Source: Myxococcota bacterium (GTDB taxonomy: Bacteria; Myxococcota_A; UBA9160; PR03). Taken from it: a stretch of 16,597 bases of DNA. Location: NCBI GenBank assembly GCA_025453505.1, contig JALOQG010000018.1, forward strand, positions 1 through 16,597, in the 5' to 3' direction. The position numbers and the translations under genes were made by a program. A model generated the notes under the pieces. The model ran no database searches. It saw only the letters and a list, made by a program, of their open reading frames with translations, and had not been told where the DNA came from. Shown in pieces: positions 1-6,819 of this stretch. Positions within the stretch are counted from its first letter, which is position 1. The number at the start of each line of letters is the position of its first letter.

Positions 1-691
1 CCGCGACCCGCGGTCGGGCGCCCACGCCGAAGCGCGAGACGAGCCCGGGTCCCGCGCCGCTGGCCAGCGGGACGATGCGAGCCGCGCGGAACGCGTCGCC
101 TGCGCGGAACAGGCAACGGACCTTGCGAGACGAAGCGCCGCACGTCGCGAGCGCCGACCCGAAGCCGTCGCTCGTCGTGGACGGAATCACGCGATGTTGC
201 GCAGCCGCGCGCACCGGACACGCCTCGAAGCCCGCGCCGCCCGGCGTCCCCGCGTTGGCGAAGCACCAGGTGCTGCTCGCGGCGAAGGCGCTGTTCGGAT
301 CCGTCACCACCACCTGTCGCGTCGCGACGTGCGTCTGACCGCCGGGATTCGTGACGGCCAGCCTCGCGACGTAGGTGCCCGGTCGTTCGTAGAGATGTCC
401 GGCGATCGCGCCGAGCGCGCGGTTGCGGCTCTGGCCGCTGGTCGGCCACGTGCCCGCGGCCGGGTCGCCGAAGTCCCACTCGAAGAGCAGCGTGTGGAAG
501 GCGCGCGCGTACGCCGGATCGACGCTGGCCGTCGTGCCGTCGCCGATCGCGTCGAAGTGCACGGCGCAGGGCGCCACGCACACGGATCCCTGGAGCGGCG
601 TCGCGGCGAAGCGTGCCGTCGGTGCGGCCCCTGCGTCCGCGGTGAAGGAAAGCATGAGAAGCATGGAAAGCGTGAGCCCAATGCGATGCAT
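1..691 (-). CDS. Secreted PKD-domain protein, N-terminal part (runs off left edge)
   Basis: This is the first 230 residues of a gene on the minus strand with no stop before the window ends, so its C-terminus is unseen. The ATG at 691 has a GAGGGGG ribosome binding site about 10 bases upstream. Residues 1 to about 22 look like a signal peptide (MHRIGLTLSMLLMLSF). Residues 27-131 form a PKD-like fold with CVAPC (38-42), WDFGD (72-76), IAGHLY (96-101) and PGTYVARLAVTN (104-115). It closely parallels the 13328-15208 gene, including a later block FRAGDAFRAARIVPLASG that matches FRRGETFAWDRVVRLAEASG there. By analogy a right-handed beta-helix should follow outside the window. The role is unknown; a periplasmic or extracellular polysaccharide-binding or -modifying protein is an inference. 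It lies 230 bp downstream of the exosortase on the same strand. Whether it ends in a sorting signal cannot be seen. Confidence 0.82.
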   Translation of the reverse strand, partial: MHRIGLTLSMLLMLSFTADAGAAPTARFAATPLQGSVCVAPCAVHFDAIGDGTTASVDPAYARAFHTLLFEWDFGDPAAGTWPTSGQSRNRALGAIAGHLYERPGTYVARLAVTNPGGQTHVATRQVVVTDPNSAFAASSTWCFANAGTPGGAGFEACPVRAAAQHRVIPSTTSDGFGSALATCGASSRKVRCLFRAGDAFRAARIVPLASGAGPGLVSRFGVGARPRVA

Positions 692-921
692 CGGCGCGGT
701 CCCCCTCGTTCGTTCGCGTGCAGCGCCGAAGATCTTCCGGCGTGCGCGAACGACGGTGACTGCGTCCGCGTTTCCGCGAAGTGACCGAATCCGCGGGATT
801 CGAGGCGTCGCGGGACGATTCGCGCGCGATCGCGTGAATTCGACGTCGCCGCGTTGCGGCCGCGTTGCCGACCGCCATGACGAACGAACATCTGACGGCG
901 ACTCTGCTGGAAGAGCGCGAT
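692..921 (-). other. Intergenic region upstream of the left PKD gene
   Basis: This 230-bp gap separates the exosortase stop codon from the start of the PKD gene on the same strand. It carries the PKD ribosome binding site (GAGGGGG near 701-707). Two copies of GCAACGCGGC sit close together around 854-870 on the minus strand. I see no hairpin followed by a T-run and no convincing sigma-70 or sigma-54 promoter. The length suggests that the PKD gene has its own promoter rather than depending only on read-through. Confidence 0.35.
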
Positions 922-1758
922 CTACGCCGTGCGCGCGCTCCGCGCCTTGCGTGCGCGCGGCATCGATCGGACCAGCGCGAGCAGCGCGACGCAGGCGATC
1001 GCGTACACGCCGAGTCCGATCAGCGTGTGCGCGGGCTCGGCGGTGACGATTCCGACTCCCCAGCGCACCGCGCCCATCGACGTGCCGATCACGCGCAGCA
1101 GGTTCGCGAACATCGCGATCGGAACCGACAGCACGACCAGCGCGATCTTCCAGCGCATCGCGACGGGCGCGAGCCAGGCGATCAGCACCGCGATCGGCAG
1201 CAGCGTGACCAGCGACGTGAGCCCGCTGCACGCTTCGGCGACGAAGAGCGACTCGCCGCTCGGCAGCTCGATCACGTTGCCTTCGCGCAGGACCGGCATG
1301 CCGAAGAAGTGCAGCACGCGCGTCGCTGCGCTCGTCACGAAGAGCAGGAGCTGGACGACGACCGGCGCGAGCCACGTCGGCGGGATCGGCACCATGAAGA
1401 GCAGGAAGCCGAGCGGGAAGGCGAGGGCGCGCAGCCACTGCGTGCCGCGCAGCGCCCAGACGGCCCCCGTCAGGGCGCCGACGAGCGCCAGGCCCTGGAG
1501 CGCCACGCTGCCGGAGAGCACGCCGGCCGCCTGCGCGAGCAGCGCGGCGCCGAGCGCCACGGCGCCGCGCCAGTCCGAGGCGCGCGGCAACGCGGCCCGC
1601 GATCGCGCGATCCCGTGCGCAACGAGACCGGACGCCACGGGCACGAGGAACCCGTGCGAGTAGTACTCGACGCTCGACCATACGCCCGCGAGCTGGAACA
1701 CGGCCGGTGCGAAGACCGCCGCGAGCCCGAGCGCCAGGATCCATTCGTTGCGTCGCAT
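922..1758 (-). CDS. Exosortase (transmembrane exosortase/archaeosortase family)
   Basis: A 278-residue polytopic inner-membrane protein of the exosortase family, thiol transpeptidases thought to cleave C-terminal PEP-CTERM-type sorting signals. The three signature residues are visible: Cys177 in VAEACSGLTSLVTLL, Arg222 in FANLLRVIG, and His244 in AEPAHTLIG. Other family marks are SHGFLVP (35-40 region) and MVPIPPTWLAP (122-132). Hydrophobic stretches give about eight membrane segments. The C-terminus is short and basic (RSMPRARKARSAR). The ATG at 1758 is chosen because MRRNEW precedes the first membrane helix; an AGGA lies about 11 bases upstream. The gene is divergent from the EPS ATPase gene, which fits an exosortase-A-like EPS/protein-sorting locus. 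I cannot assign the exosortase subtype, and no sorting-signal protein is visible in the window. Confidence 0.92.
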   Translation of the reverse strand: MRRNEWILALGLAAVFAPAVFQLAGVWSSVEYYSHGFLVPVASGLVAHGIARSRAALPRASDWRGAVALGAALLAQAAGVLSGSVALQGLALVGALTGAVWALRGTQWLRALAFPLGFLLFMVPIPPTWLAPVVVQLLLFVTSAATRVLHFFGMPVLREGNVIELPSGESLFVAEACSGLTSLVTLLPIAVLIAWLAPVAMRWKIALVVLSVPIAMFANLLRVIGTSMGAVRWGVGIVTAEPAHTLIGLGVYAIACVALLALVRSMPRARKARSARTA

Positions 1759-1940
1759 CGACTCGTTCGTCCTCGCAGCGTGCGGATGGAAGAATGGCGA
1801 CGCCGCTTCGACCCCGCTCCTGCGGGGCCGAAGCCCCGCGTTGGCACCAAAGGGTCGGAGCAGGCCACTCTCCTTGGTGGGTGCCGTCGTGGGCTAGGCT
1901 GGGTTCACCTTCCGGCCTGATTTGCCGAGCAGATACTGAA
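1759..1940. promoter_or_regulatory. Divergent promoter region between exosortase and EPS operon
   Basis: This 182-bp region separates the exosortase gene (leftward) from the ATPase gene (rightward), so it should hold promoters for both. It contains the nested inverted repeats at 1812-1839 and a small TTGGCACCAA near-palindrome at 1841-1850. A CTTGGT ... TAGGCT pair around 1873-1900 is a weak sigma-70-like candidate for the rightward operon. No start site can be assigned from sequence alone. Confidence 0.5.
1812..1839 (-). promoter_or_regulatory. Nested alternative hairpins in exosortase leader
   Basis: Read on the minus strand, GCGGGGC-TTCG-GCCCCGC (1839 to 1822) is a perfect 7-bp stem closed by a cUUCGg tetraloop, an exceptionally stable RNA motif. 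Its 3' arm can instead pair with GCGGGG at 1817-1812 across an AGGA loop, so two hairpins compete for one segment. It lies 64-81 bases upstream of the exosortase start. No T-run follows on either strand, so it is not a standard intrinsic terminator. A leader attenuator or mRNA-stability element is an inference. Confidence 0.45.
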
Positions 1941-2792
1941 ATGTACGAGTCGTTTTTCGGCCTCCGGGAGCTGCCCTTTTCGCTGACTCCCGATCCGCGC
2001 TTCCTGTGGCTCTCCGAAACACACGAGGAGGGCCTGGCGGCGCTTTGCTACGGGATCACGCGGCGGAAGGGATTCATCCTGCTCACCGGTGAAGTGGGCG
2101 CCGGCAAGACGACCCTCCTGCGTGCCGCGCTCGAGCGGATTCCCGCCGGCACCGAGACCGCTTTGATCCTCAACACGGCGGATCTCTCGCCGGTCGATCT
2201 GCTCAAGCTGATCGCGGCCGAGTTCGGGCTCGTGGTCGAAGCCGCGACCAAGGCCGACATCCTGATCGCCCTGAACCGCTTTCTCCTCGAACGCCTGACC
2301 GACGGCCTCAACACGGTGCTGGTGATCGACGAGGCGCAGAACTTGAGCATGTCGGCGCTCGAGGAGGTCCGGCTGCTCTCGAATCTCGAGACCGACACCG
2401 CGAAGCTGCTGCAGATCGTGCTCACCGGACAGCCCGAGCTGCGCGACAAGCTGGCCGCCTACGAGTTGCGCCAGCTGCGCCAGCGCATCGCCATCGAACA
2501 CCACGTGGAGGCGCTGCGGCCGGACGAGGTCGAGCCCTATCTGCGCCATCGCATCGAGGTCGCGGGCGGCAAGTACGAGCAGGTCTTCGAGCCCGGCGTC
2601 GAGTCGATCTTCTACGGCGCTTCGCTCGGCTGCCCGCGCCTGATCAGTCTGGTGGCCGATCGCAGCCTGCTGGCCGCATTCTCGAGACAACGTGCGCCGG
2701 TGCCGCGCGAGATCGTCGAGCAGAAGGCCGCCCAGGTCGCGAACGCCACGCGTCCCGCCGCACCCGCGGCCACGGAGAACCGACATGGGTGA
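1941..2792 (+). CDS. Exosortase-system-associated ExeA-like AAA ATPase
   Basis: A 283-residue AAA-type ATPase of the ExeA/GspA-like family found next to exosortase EPS genes. The family start MYESFFGLRELPFSLTPDP is present and fixes the ATG at 1941, although the frame stays open upstream. Walker A is GEVGAGKTT (50-58), Walker B is TVLVIDEAQ (125-133), a sensor segment LTGQPEL lies at 161-167, and an arginine-rich LRQRI follows near 179-183. The C-terminal 20 residues are Ala/Pro-rich and look like a disordered tail. No clear Shine-Dalgarno precedes the ATG, which is unusual in this window. It probably acts in the cytoplasm at the inner membrane in assembly or regulation of the export machinery; its exact role in these loci is not established. 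It is the first gene of the rightward operon and overlaps the kinase gene by 8 bases. Confidence 0.9.
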   Translation: MYESFFGLRELPFSLTPDPRFLWLSETHEEGLAALCYGITRRKGFILLTGEVGAGKTTLLRAALERIPAGTETALILNTADLSPVDLLKLIAAEFGLVVEAATKADILIALNRFLLERLTDGLNTVLVIDEAQNLSMSALEEVRLLSNLETDTAKLLQIVLTGQPELRDKLAAYELRQLRQRIAIEHHVEALRPDEVEPYLRHRIEVAGGKYEQVFEPGVESIFYGASLGCPRLISLVADRSLLAAFSRQRAPVPREIVEQKAAQVANATRPAAPAATENRHG

Positions 2793-3633
2793 GATCAGCG
2801 AGGCGTTGCGCCGCGCGCGCGACGCCGGCGACAAGCGGACCGCTCCGGCGCTCGATCCGATCCCGGTGCCGTCGCCGTCGCCGTCGCCGTTGCCGCCGGC
2901 CCCCGTCGCCGCACCGCCGCTGCAACGCGCCCCGCACATCGATTCGCCGCCGCGCACGCGGGAAGGACTCTGGTCGCCGCGGGCGCTCTTCGTCGAGGAT
3001 CACGGTCCGGCTGCCGAGAGCGCGCGCCATCTCGCCCTGCGCGTCCGCGCCGAGCTGGAGCGCCGCCGCTCGCGCAGCGTCGCCGTGATCAGCGCGCTGC
3101 ACGACGAGGGCAAGACGACGGTCGCGGGGAATCTGGCGATCGCGCTCTGCTCGCTGTCGCCGAGCCGCTCGATCGCGCTCGTCGATCTCGATCTGCGCCG
3201 GCCGTCGCTGGCGAAGGCGCTCAGCGTGACGGTGAAGGTCGGCATCGACGACGTCGTGGCCGGTGACAAGCCGCTCGTCGAGGCCTGCATCTCGTTCGAT
3301 CAGCCGATGCTCGACGCCTATCCGGTGCGGCAGTCGCGCGCGTCGGCGCACGAGCTGCTGGTGCGCGCGACGCTCGAGTCGACGTTGCGCGAGCTCGAGC
3401 GGCGCTACGAGATCGTCGTGATCGACACGGCGCCGGTGCTGCTCGTGCCCGACACGCCGATCCTGCTCGAAAGCATGACGGCCGCCATCGCGGTCGCGCG
3501 CGCGGGTCGGTCGCGTACCCAGGCGTTCAAGCGCATGTGCGAGATGATTCCGGCCGGCAAGCTGATCGGCGCCGTGCTCGACGAGGGCAAGCTGCCCGCG
3601 AACGCCGCGAGCTATCGCTACTACGAGCAGTGA
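2785..3633 (+). CDS. Exosortase-system-associated BY-kinase-like (CpsD/CapB) protein
   Basis: A 282-residue cytoplasmic P-loop protein of the bacterial tyrosine kinase (Wzc C-terminal domain, CpsD/CapB) type. It opens with MGEISEALRRARDAG, typical of the version in exosortase EPS loci. A Pro/Ser-rich linker (26-45) follows. The ATPase core has Walker A ALHDEGKTT (104-112), Walker A' LVDLDLRRP (132-140) and Walker B VVIDTAP (211-217). The C-terminus ends YRYYEQ, a small tyrosine cluster that could be autophosphorylated. There are no membrane segments, so it should need the separate Wzz-like protein at 7564-8946 as activator. The ATG at 2785 has GGAG 8 bases upstream and overlaps the preceding gene. 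The P-loop has His-Asp where many relatives have Pro-Gly, which still satisfies the general P-loop pattern. Confidence 0.9.
   Translation: MGEISEALRRARDAGDKRTAPALDPIPVPSPSPSPLPPAPVAAPPLQRAPHIDSPPRTREGLWSPRALFVEDHGPAAESARHLALRVRAELERRRSRSVAVISALHDEGKTTVAGNLAIALCSLSPSRSIALVDLDLRRPSLAKALSVTVKVGIDDVVAGDKPLVEACISFDQPMLDAYPVRQSRASAHELLVRATLESTLRELERRYEIVVIDTAPVLLVPDTPILLESMTAAIAVARAGRSRTQAFKRMCEMIPAGKLIGAVLDEGKLPANAASYRYYEQ
2869..2892 (+). repeat. CCGTCG hexanucleotide repeat encoding Ser-Pro linker
   Basis: Three perfect copies of CCGTCG and one variant (CCGTTG) encode Pro-Ser-Pro-Ser-Pro-Ser-Pro-Leu in the N-terminal linker of the kinase. Gain or loss of units would keep the reading frame and only change linker length. 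Confidence 0.6.
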
Positions 3634-3640
3634 CGCGGCG

Positions 3641-4465
3641 ATGGCGCCCAAGGATCGCAGCTGGCTGCTGTGGATCGCGCTCGCCGTGGCGCTCTCGCCC
3701 GCGCTGATCGACTGGGTGCAGCAGGTCACGACGAGCCCGTGGGCGCGCGGCGCCGCCGTGTTCCCGCTGCTGCTGGCGTGGAGCGTACGCGACGACGCGA
3801 GTCCGGTGCGGCCCAAGCGTGACGGCGTCGCGTGGCTGGCACTGGGGCTCGCGTTGACCCTGGTCGGTGTCGGCGGAGGCATGCCGCGCGTCGGTCGGCC
3901 GGGCATCGCGTTCGCAGCCATCGGGCTCGCGCGGGCGATCGGATTCCCGAGCACCCCGCGCATGCTGCTCGCGGCCTTCGCGATCCCGATCCCCTCGCAG
4001 GTGCTGGCGGCGTTGGCGCCGGGGCTCGAAGCCGCGGTCGCGGGGCTGGTCGCACGAGGGGCGACGCTGGCCGGCGTCGGCGCGCACCTGGACGAGAGCC
4101 GCCTGAGCGCGCTGCGCTTCGTCGCGCCCGCCGGGTTCCTGGATCTGTTCCCTGGCGACGGCGGCATCTCTCTCGCCTGGAGCTTCGCCGGCATCGGCTG
4201 GTTCGCCGCCGTGCAGCGCGGCGCAGCGCTTCCCGGCGCACTGCGCGCAGCGGCGGGTCCCGTGCTGGTGGCCTTCGTGCTCCAGGCTCTCGTACTCGCC
4301 CTGGCGTGCGGCGCGACACTCTTCGGCGCGGCGGCTCTCGCGCGCGCAGTCCTCGATCACTGCGTCCTCGTGGCGACCCTCGCTGCGCTGGGCATCGCGA
4401 TCCATTCGCTGCGAACCGCGGAGGCGGGCGCGGGCGCCGCACGACCGCTGCGATCGCGCGCATGA
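3641..4465 (+). CDS. Multi-spanning membrane protein, probable degenerate exosortase
   Basis: A 274-residue protein with about seven to eight hydrophobic segments and no recognised enzyme motif. Its layout follows the exosortase at 922-1758. FAIPIPSQVLAAL (113-125) matches the MVPIPPTWLAP block, a helix and a short loop follow, and PGDGGISLAWSF (171-182) lies where the catalytic EACSGL should be. A late helix then starts with DHC (239-241), with an Arg 18 residues on, as in the real exosortase (His to Arg, 20 residues). The Cys is replaced by Gly and the catalytic Arg region reads VLQALVLALACG, so only the His may remain. It starts 7 bases after the kinase stop and shares ATGA with epsI, the usual partner of an exosortase gene. 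I infer a non-catalytic exosortase paralogue; it could instead be an unrelated integral membrane protein. The start has only a weak ribosome binding site. Confidence 0.6.
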   Translation: MAPKDRSWLLWIALAVALSPALIDWVQQVTTSPWARGAAVFPLLLAWSVRDDASPVRPKRDGVAWLALGLALTLVGVGGGMPRVGRPGIAFAAIGLARAIGFPSTPRMLLAAFAIPIPSQVLAALAPGLEAAVAGLVARGATLAGVGAHLDESRLSALRFVAPAGFLDLFPGDGGISLAWSFAGIGWFAAVQRGAALPGALRAAAGPVLVAFVLQALVLALACGATLFGAAALARAVLDHCVLVATLAALGIAIHSLRTAEAGAGAARPLRSRA

Positions 4466-5166
4466 ATCGAGGCCTCCAGACCGGTCTCCTGCTGACGCTC
4501 TTTGCGGCGGTCGGAGCGATCTCGTGGGCGTTCCAGCTCCGGCCCGCGCTGGGCGTCGATCCGGCGCCGCTGGCGGCGCTTCCCGCGACGCTCGACACGT
4601 GGCGTGGCGAGGACGTGCCGCTCGAGCAGAACGTCGAGTCGATGCTCCGCGCCGACTACAACCTGCAACGCGTCTACCTGCATCCCACGGGCGAAGCCGT
4701 CTCGATGTACGTCGGGTACTACGGCACCGAGCGCGGCGGTCGGCCCGAGCACACGCCCGAGGTCTGCTATCGCAGCCAGGGCTGGACCGTCGCCGAGCGC
4801 CGGGTGCTCGACGTGGCCGAACGCAACGGCCGCTCGTTCCGCGTGAACGAGTACCTGGTCGAGCAGGACGGGGCGCGCCATCTCGTGCTGTTCTGGTTCC
4901 GATCGCACCGCCGGACCGGCCTCCTCGGCGGCTTCGACCAGACCTTGGACCGGCTGCTCGGGCGGCTCGTCGGCGGGCGCGCGGACGGCTCGCTGGTGCG
5001 GGTCAGCATGCCCGTGCGGCCTGGGAGCGAGGATCTGGCCCGCACGATCTTGCGTGGCTTCGCCGCCGATCTCGACGCCCAACTGGGCCGACACTGGCCG
5101 ATCGAAGCGCCAGCGGGAGCTTCCGACCCCCGCGGGACCGAGGCCGATTTCGCAAAGGAAACCTGA
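4462..5166 (+). CDS. epsI: EpsI family protein (exosortase-associated, DUF3485)
   Basis: A 234-residue protein with an N-terminal membrane anchor (8-27) and a periplasmic EpsI domain. The family signature GYYGTERGGRPEHTPEVC (85-102, containing Cys102) is followed by QGW (106-108) and LVLFWFRSHRRTG (141-153). EpsI is encoded beside, or fused to, exosortases in many EPS loci; its molecular role is not settled, and a part in polymer production is known for some members. The start ATG overlaps the preceding stop (ATGA), so translation is probably coupled to the exosortase-like gene. The C-terminal 20 residues after HWPIEAP are polar and not conserved-looking. Confidence 0.9.
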   Translation: MNRGLQTGLLLTLFAAVGAISWAFQLRPALGVDPAPLAALPATLDTWRGEDVPLEQNVESMLRADYNLQRVYLHPTGEAVSMYVGYYGTERGGRPEHTPEVCYRSQGWTVAERRVLDVAERNGRSFRVNEYLVEQDGARHLVLFWFRSHRRTGLLGGFDQTLDRLLGRLVGGRADGSLVRVSMPVRPGSEDLARTILRGFAADLDAQLGRHWPIEAPAGASDPRGTEADFAKET

Positions 5167-5326
5167 CGGCCGGGTTGCAACCTTCCCGAGGTTGCGGGCA
5201 CTCACTGTGCGGTCCCGGCTTCTCGACCCCCGTCGCCTGTCTTGCTGATGACGCAGTGCAAGAAAGACGTAAGATGGACCCTGCGGTTCGGGGGGAGGAG
5301 CTAGGCAAGCCAACGGAGTGCCCCCT
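5167..5326 (+). promoter_or_regulatory. Leader region upstream of the priming sugar transferase
   Basis: A 160-bp gap inside the rightward gene group, long enough for a promoter or leader RNA. It contains a hairpin GCAACCT-TCCCG-AGGTTGC (5177-5195) just after epsI and an inverted repeat TCTTGC/GCAAGA (5240-5245 and 5258-5263). A G-run at 5290-5295 can pair with CCCCC at 5321-5325 around the ribosome binding sites. No T-run follows the first hairpin. I recognise no known riboswitch consensus here. Confidence 0.4.
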
Positions 5327-6733
5327 GTGCTGCGAACGCGCGCCCGGCTGCTGCATCGGCTGCTTCTCGCTCTGGACATCGCCGCAGGGGCCCTGCTCTT
5401 CGTCGCCCTCCTGGCAGTGCCGGACCTTCGCACCGGCGACCCGATGTCCTCGTCGGGTTTTCCGAGCCTGATGGCGCTCGGCCTGGTCGCGTCCCTCGCC
5501 TGGCCGTTCACTCTCGACCTGCTCGACCTCTATCGCTCGCAGCGCCGTTCCTCGCTCTTCCGCTACCTGCTGCAACTCGCCGGGGTCGGTACCGCGGCGA
5601 CGGCCGCAATCGCGCTCGCGACGTACCTGACGAAGGCGCCCGTCGCGCCGCTCTTTCCGTTCGCGCTCGGCGCGAGCCTGCTGGCGCTGCTCGGCGGCAC
5701 GCGTGCCGTCGCGCACCTGACGCTGCGCGTACTGCGCCGGACCGGACGCAACTATCGCAACGTGCTCGTCGTCGGCAGCGGGCCGCGGGCACTCGCCGCG
5801 CGCTCCGTTCTCGAGAGCCACCCCGAATGGGGCTTTCGACTCGTCGGCTTTCTCGACGAGACGGATCACCCGTTGATCGAAGGCATCGACCCGAGCGAGG
5901 TCCGCAAGCTCGTCGACCTCCCGTCCCTGCTGAAGGACGAAGTCATCGACGAGGTCGTCGTCGCATGCCCGCGCTCGATGCTCTCTGCGCTCGCCCCGGT
6001 CGTCTCCGTGTGCGCCGCTGCGGGCGTGCCGATCACGCTCCTCTCGGACCTCTTCGGTGACTACCTGCCGGCTCCGCGCGTGACCAGCTTCGGAACGCTG
6101 GCGGCCCTGAACTTTGCCGCGGTGCATCACAGCCGCTCGCAGCTCGCGGTGAAGCGGACCATCGACGTGGTCATCTCCAGCCTGCTGCTGGTCGTCGCGG
6201 CGCCCGTGATCGGGCTCGCCGCGATCGCCATCAAGCGCAGCTCGCCCGGGCCGGTCTTCTTCCGCCAGGTGCGCTGCGGTCTGCACGGCCGCCGCTTCGA
6301 GATGCTGAAGCTGCGCACGATGGTGGCGGACGCCGAGGCCCGCCGCGCCGAGGTTCTCGAACTCAACGAGATGGACGGTCCCGTCTTCAAGATCAAGAAC
6401 GATCCGCGCATCACCGGTGTCGGACGCTTCCTGCGCCGCTGGAGCATCGACGAGCTGCCGCAGCTGTGGAACGTACTCTGGGGCGACATGAGCCTCGTGG
6501 GCCCGCGCCCGCCGATCCCGTCGGAAGTCGTTCAGTACGAGACGTCGGACCGGCGCCGCCTGTCCATGCGACCCGGGCTCACCTGCCTGTGGCAGGTCAC
6601 CGGGCGCAACTCGATCGGCTTCGAGCAGTGGGTCAAGCTCGACCTGCTCTACATCGATACGTGGTCGTTGAACCAGGATCTCAAGATCCTGTTCAAGACC
6701 CTGCCGGCAGTGCTGCGCGGAACGGGCCACTAG
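5327..6733 (+). CDS. Polyprenyl-phosphate hexose-1-phosphate transferase (WbaP/EpsE-like)
   Basis: A 468-residue initiating transferase that should move a sugar-1-phosphate from a UDP-sugar to undecaprenyl phosphate, starting the EPS repeat unit at the inner membrane. Four to five N-terminal membrane helices (10-130) precede a Rossmann-like domain with VLVVGSGPRALAAR (146-159). The catalytic part starts at KRTIDVVISSLLLVVAAP (276-293) and carries SPGPVFFRQVR, KLRTMVADAE, the catalytic pair Asp-Glu in SIDELPQLWNVLWGDMSLVG (373-392), GPRPP and PGLTCLWQVTGRN. The GTG at 5327 is preferred because GGAG lies 8 bases upstream. A GTG at 5318, three codons earlier, is the alternative and has no well-spaced ribosome binding site. 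The sugar cannot be read from sequence. The length is normal for the family. Confidence 0.93.
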   Translation: MLRTRARLLHRLLLALDIAAGALLFVALLAVPDLRTGDPMSSSGFPSLMALGLVASLAWPFTLDLLDLYRSQRRSSLFRYLLQLAGVGTAATAAIALATYLTKAPVAPLFPFALGASLLALLGGTRAVAHLTLRVLRRTGRNYRNVLVVGSGPRALAARSVLESHPEWGFRLVGFLDETDHPLIEGIDPSEVRKLVDLPSLLKDEVIDEVVVACPRSMLSALAPVVSVCAAAGVPITLLSDLFGDYLPAPRVTSFGTLAALNFAAVHHSRSQLAVKRTIDVVISSLLLVVAAPVIGLAAIAIKRSSPGPVFFRQVRCGLHGRRFEMLKLRTMVADAEARRAEVLELNEMDGPVFKIKNDPRITGVGRFLRRWSIDELPQLWNVLWGDMSLVGPRPPIPSEVVQYETSDRRRLSMRPGLTCLWQVTGRNSIGFEQWVKLDLLYIDTWSLNQDLKILFKTLPAVLRGTGH

Positions 6734-6819
6734 GACGCGGCCGAGGGCGTCTCGTGGTTCTCATCTTCCGTGTGCGGTATACCGATTCATCCACAACCAC
6801 CCCCCCAGGAGGAAGGACC
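6734..6819 (+). promoter_or_regulatory. Short spacer with palindrome and strong ribosome binding site
   Basis: This 86-bp spacer lies before the export lipoprotein gene. It contains a perfect 10-bp palindrome CGGTATACCG (6775-6784) whose TATACC could act as a weak -10 element (TGGTTC 17 bases upstream is a poor -35). A run of seven C (6800-6806) follows, directly before AGGAGGA (6807-6813), an almost ideal ribosome binding site 7 bases before a TTG start. Promoter activity is uncertain; the ribosome binding site is clear. Confidence 0.4.

Noticed and set aside
1841..1856. Sigma-54-like promoter (TTGGCAC at the -24 position)
   Set aside because: The -12 element is missing: TC stands where GC is required at the correct spacing.
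5240..5300. Cyclic-di-GMP (GEMM) or other known riboswitch in the transferase leader
   Set aside because: I could not match the conserved core of any riboswitch I know; only generic inverted repeats are visible.
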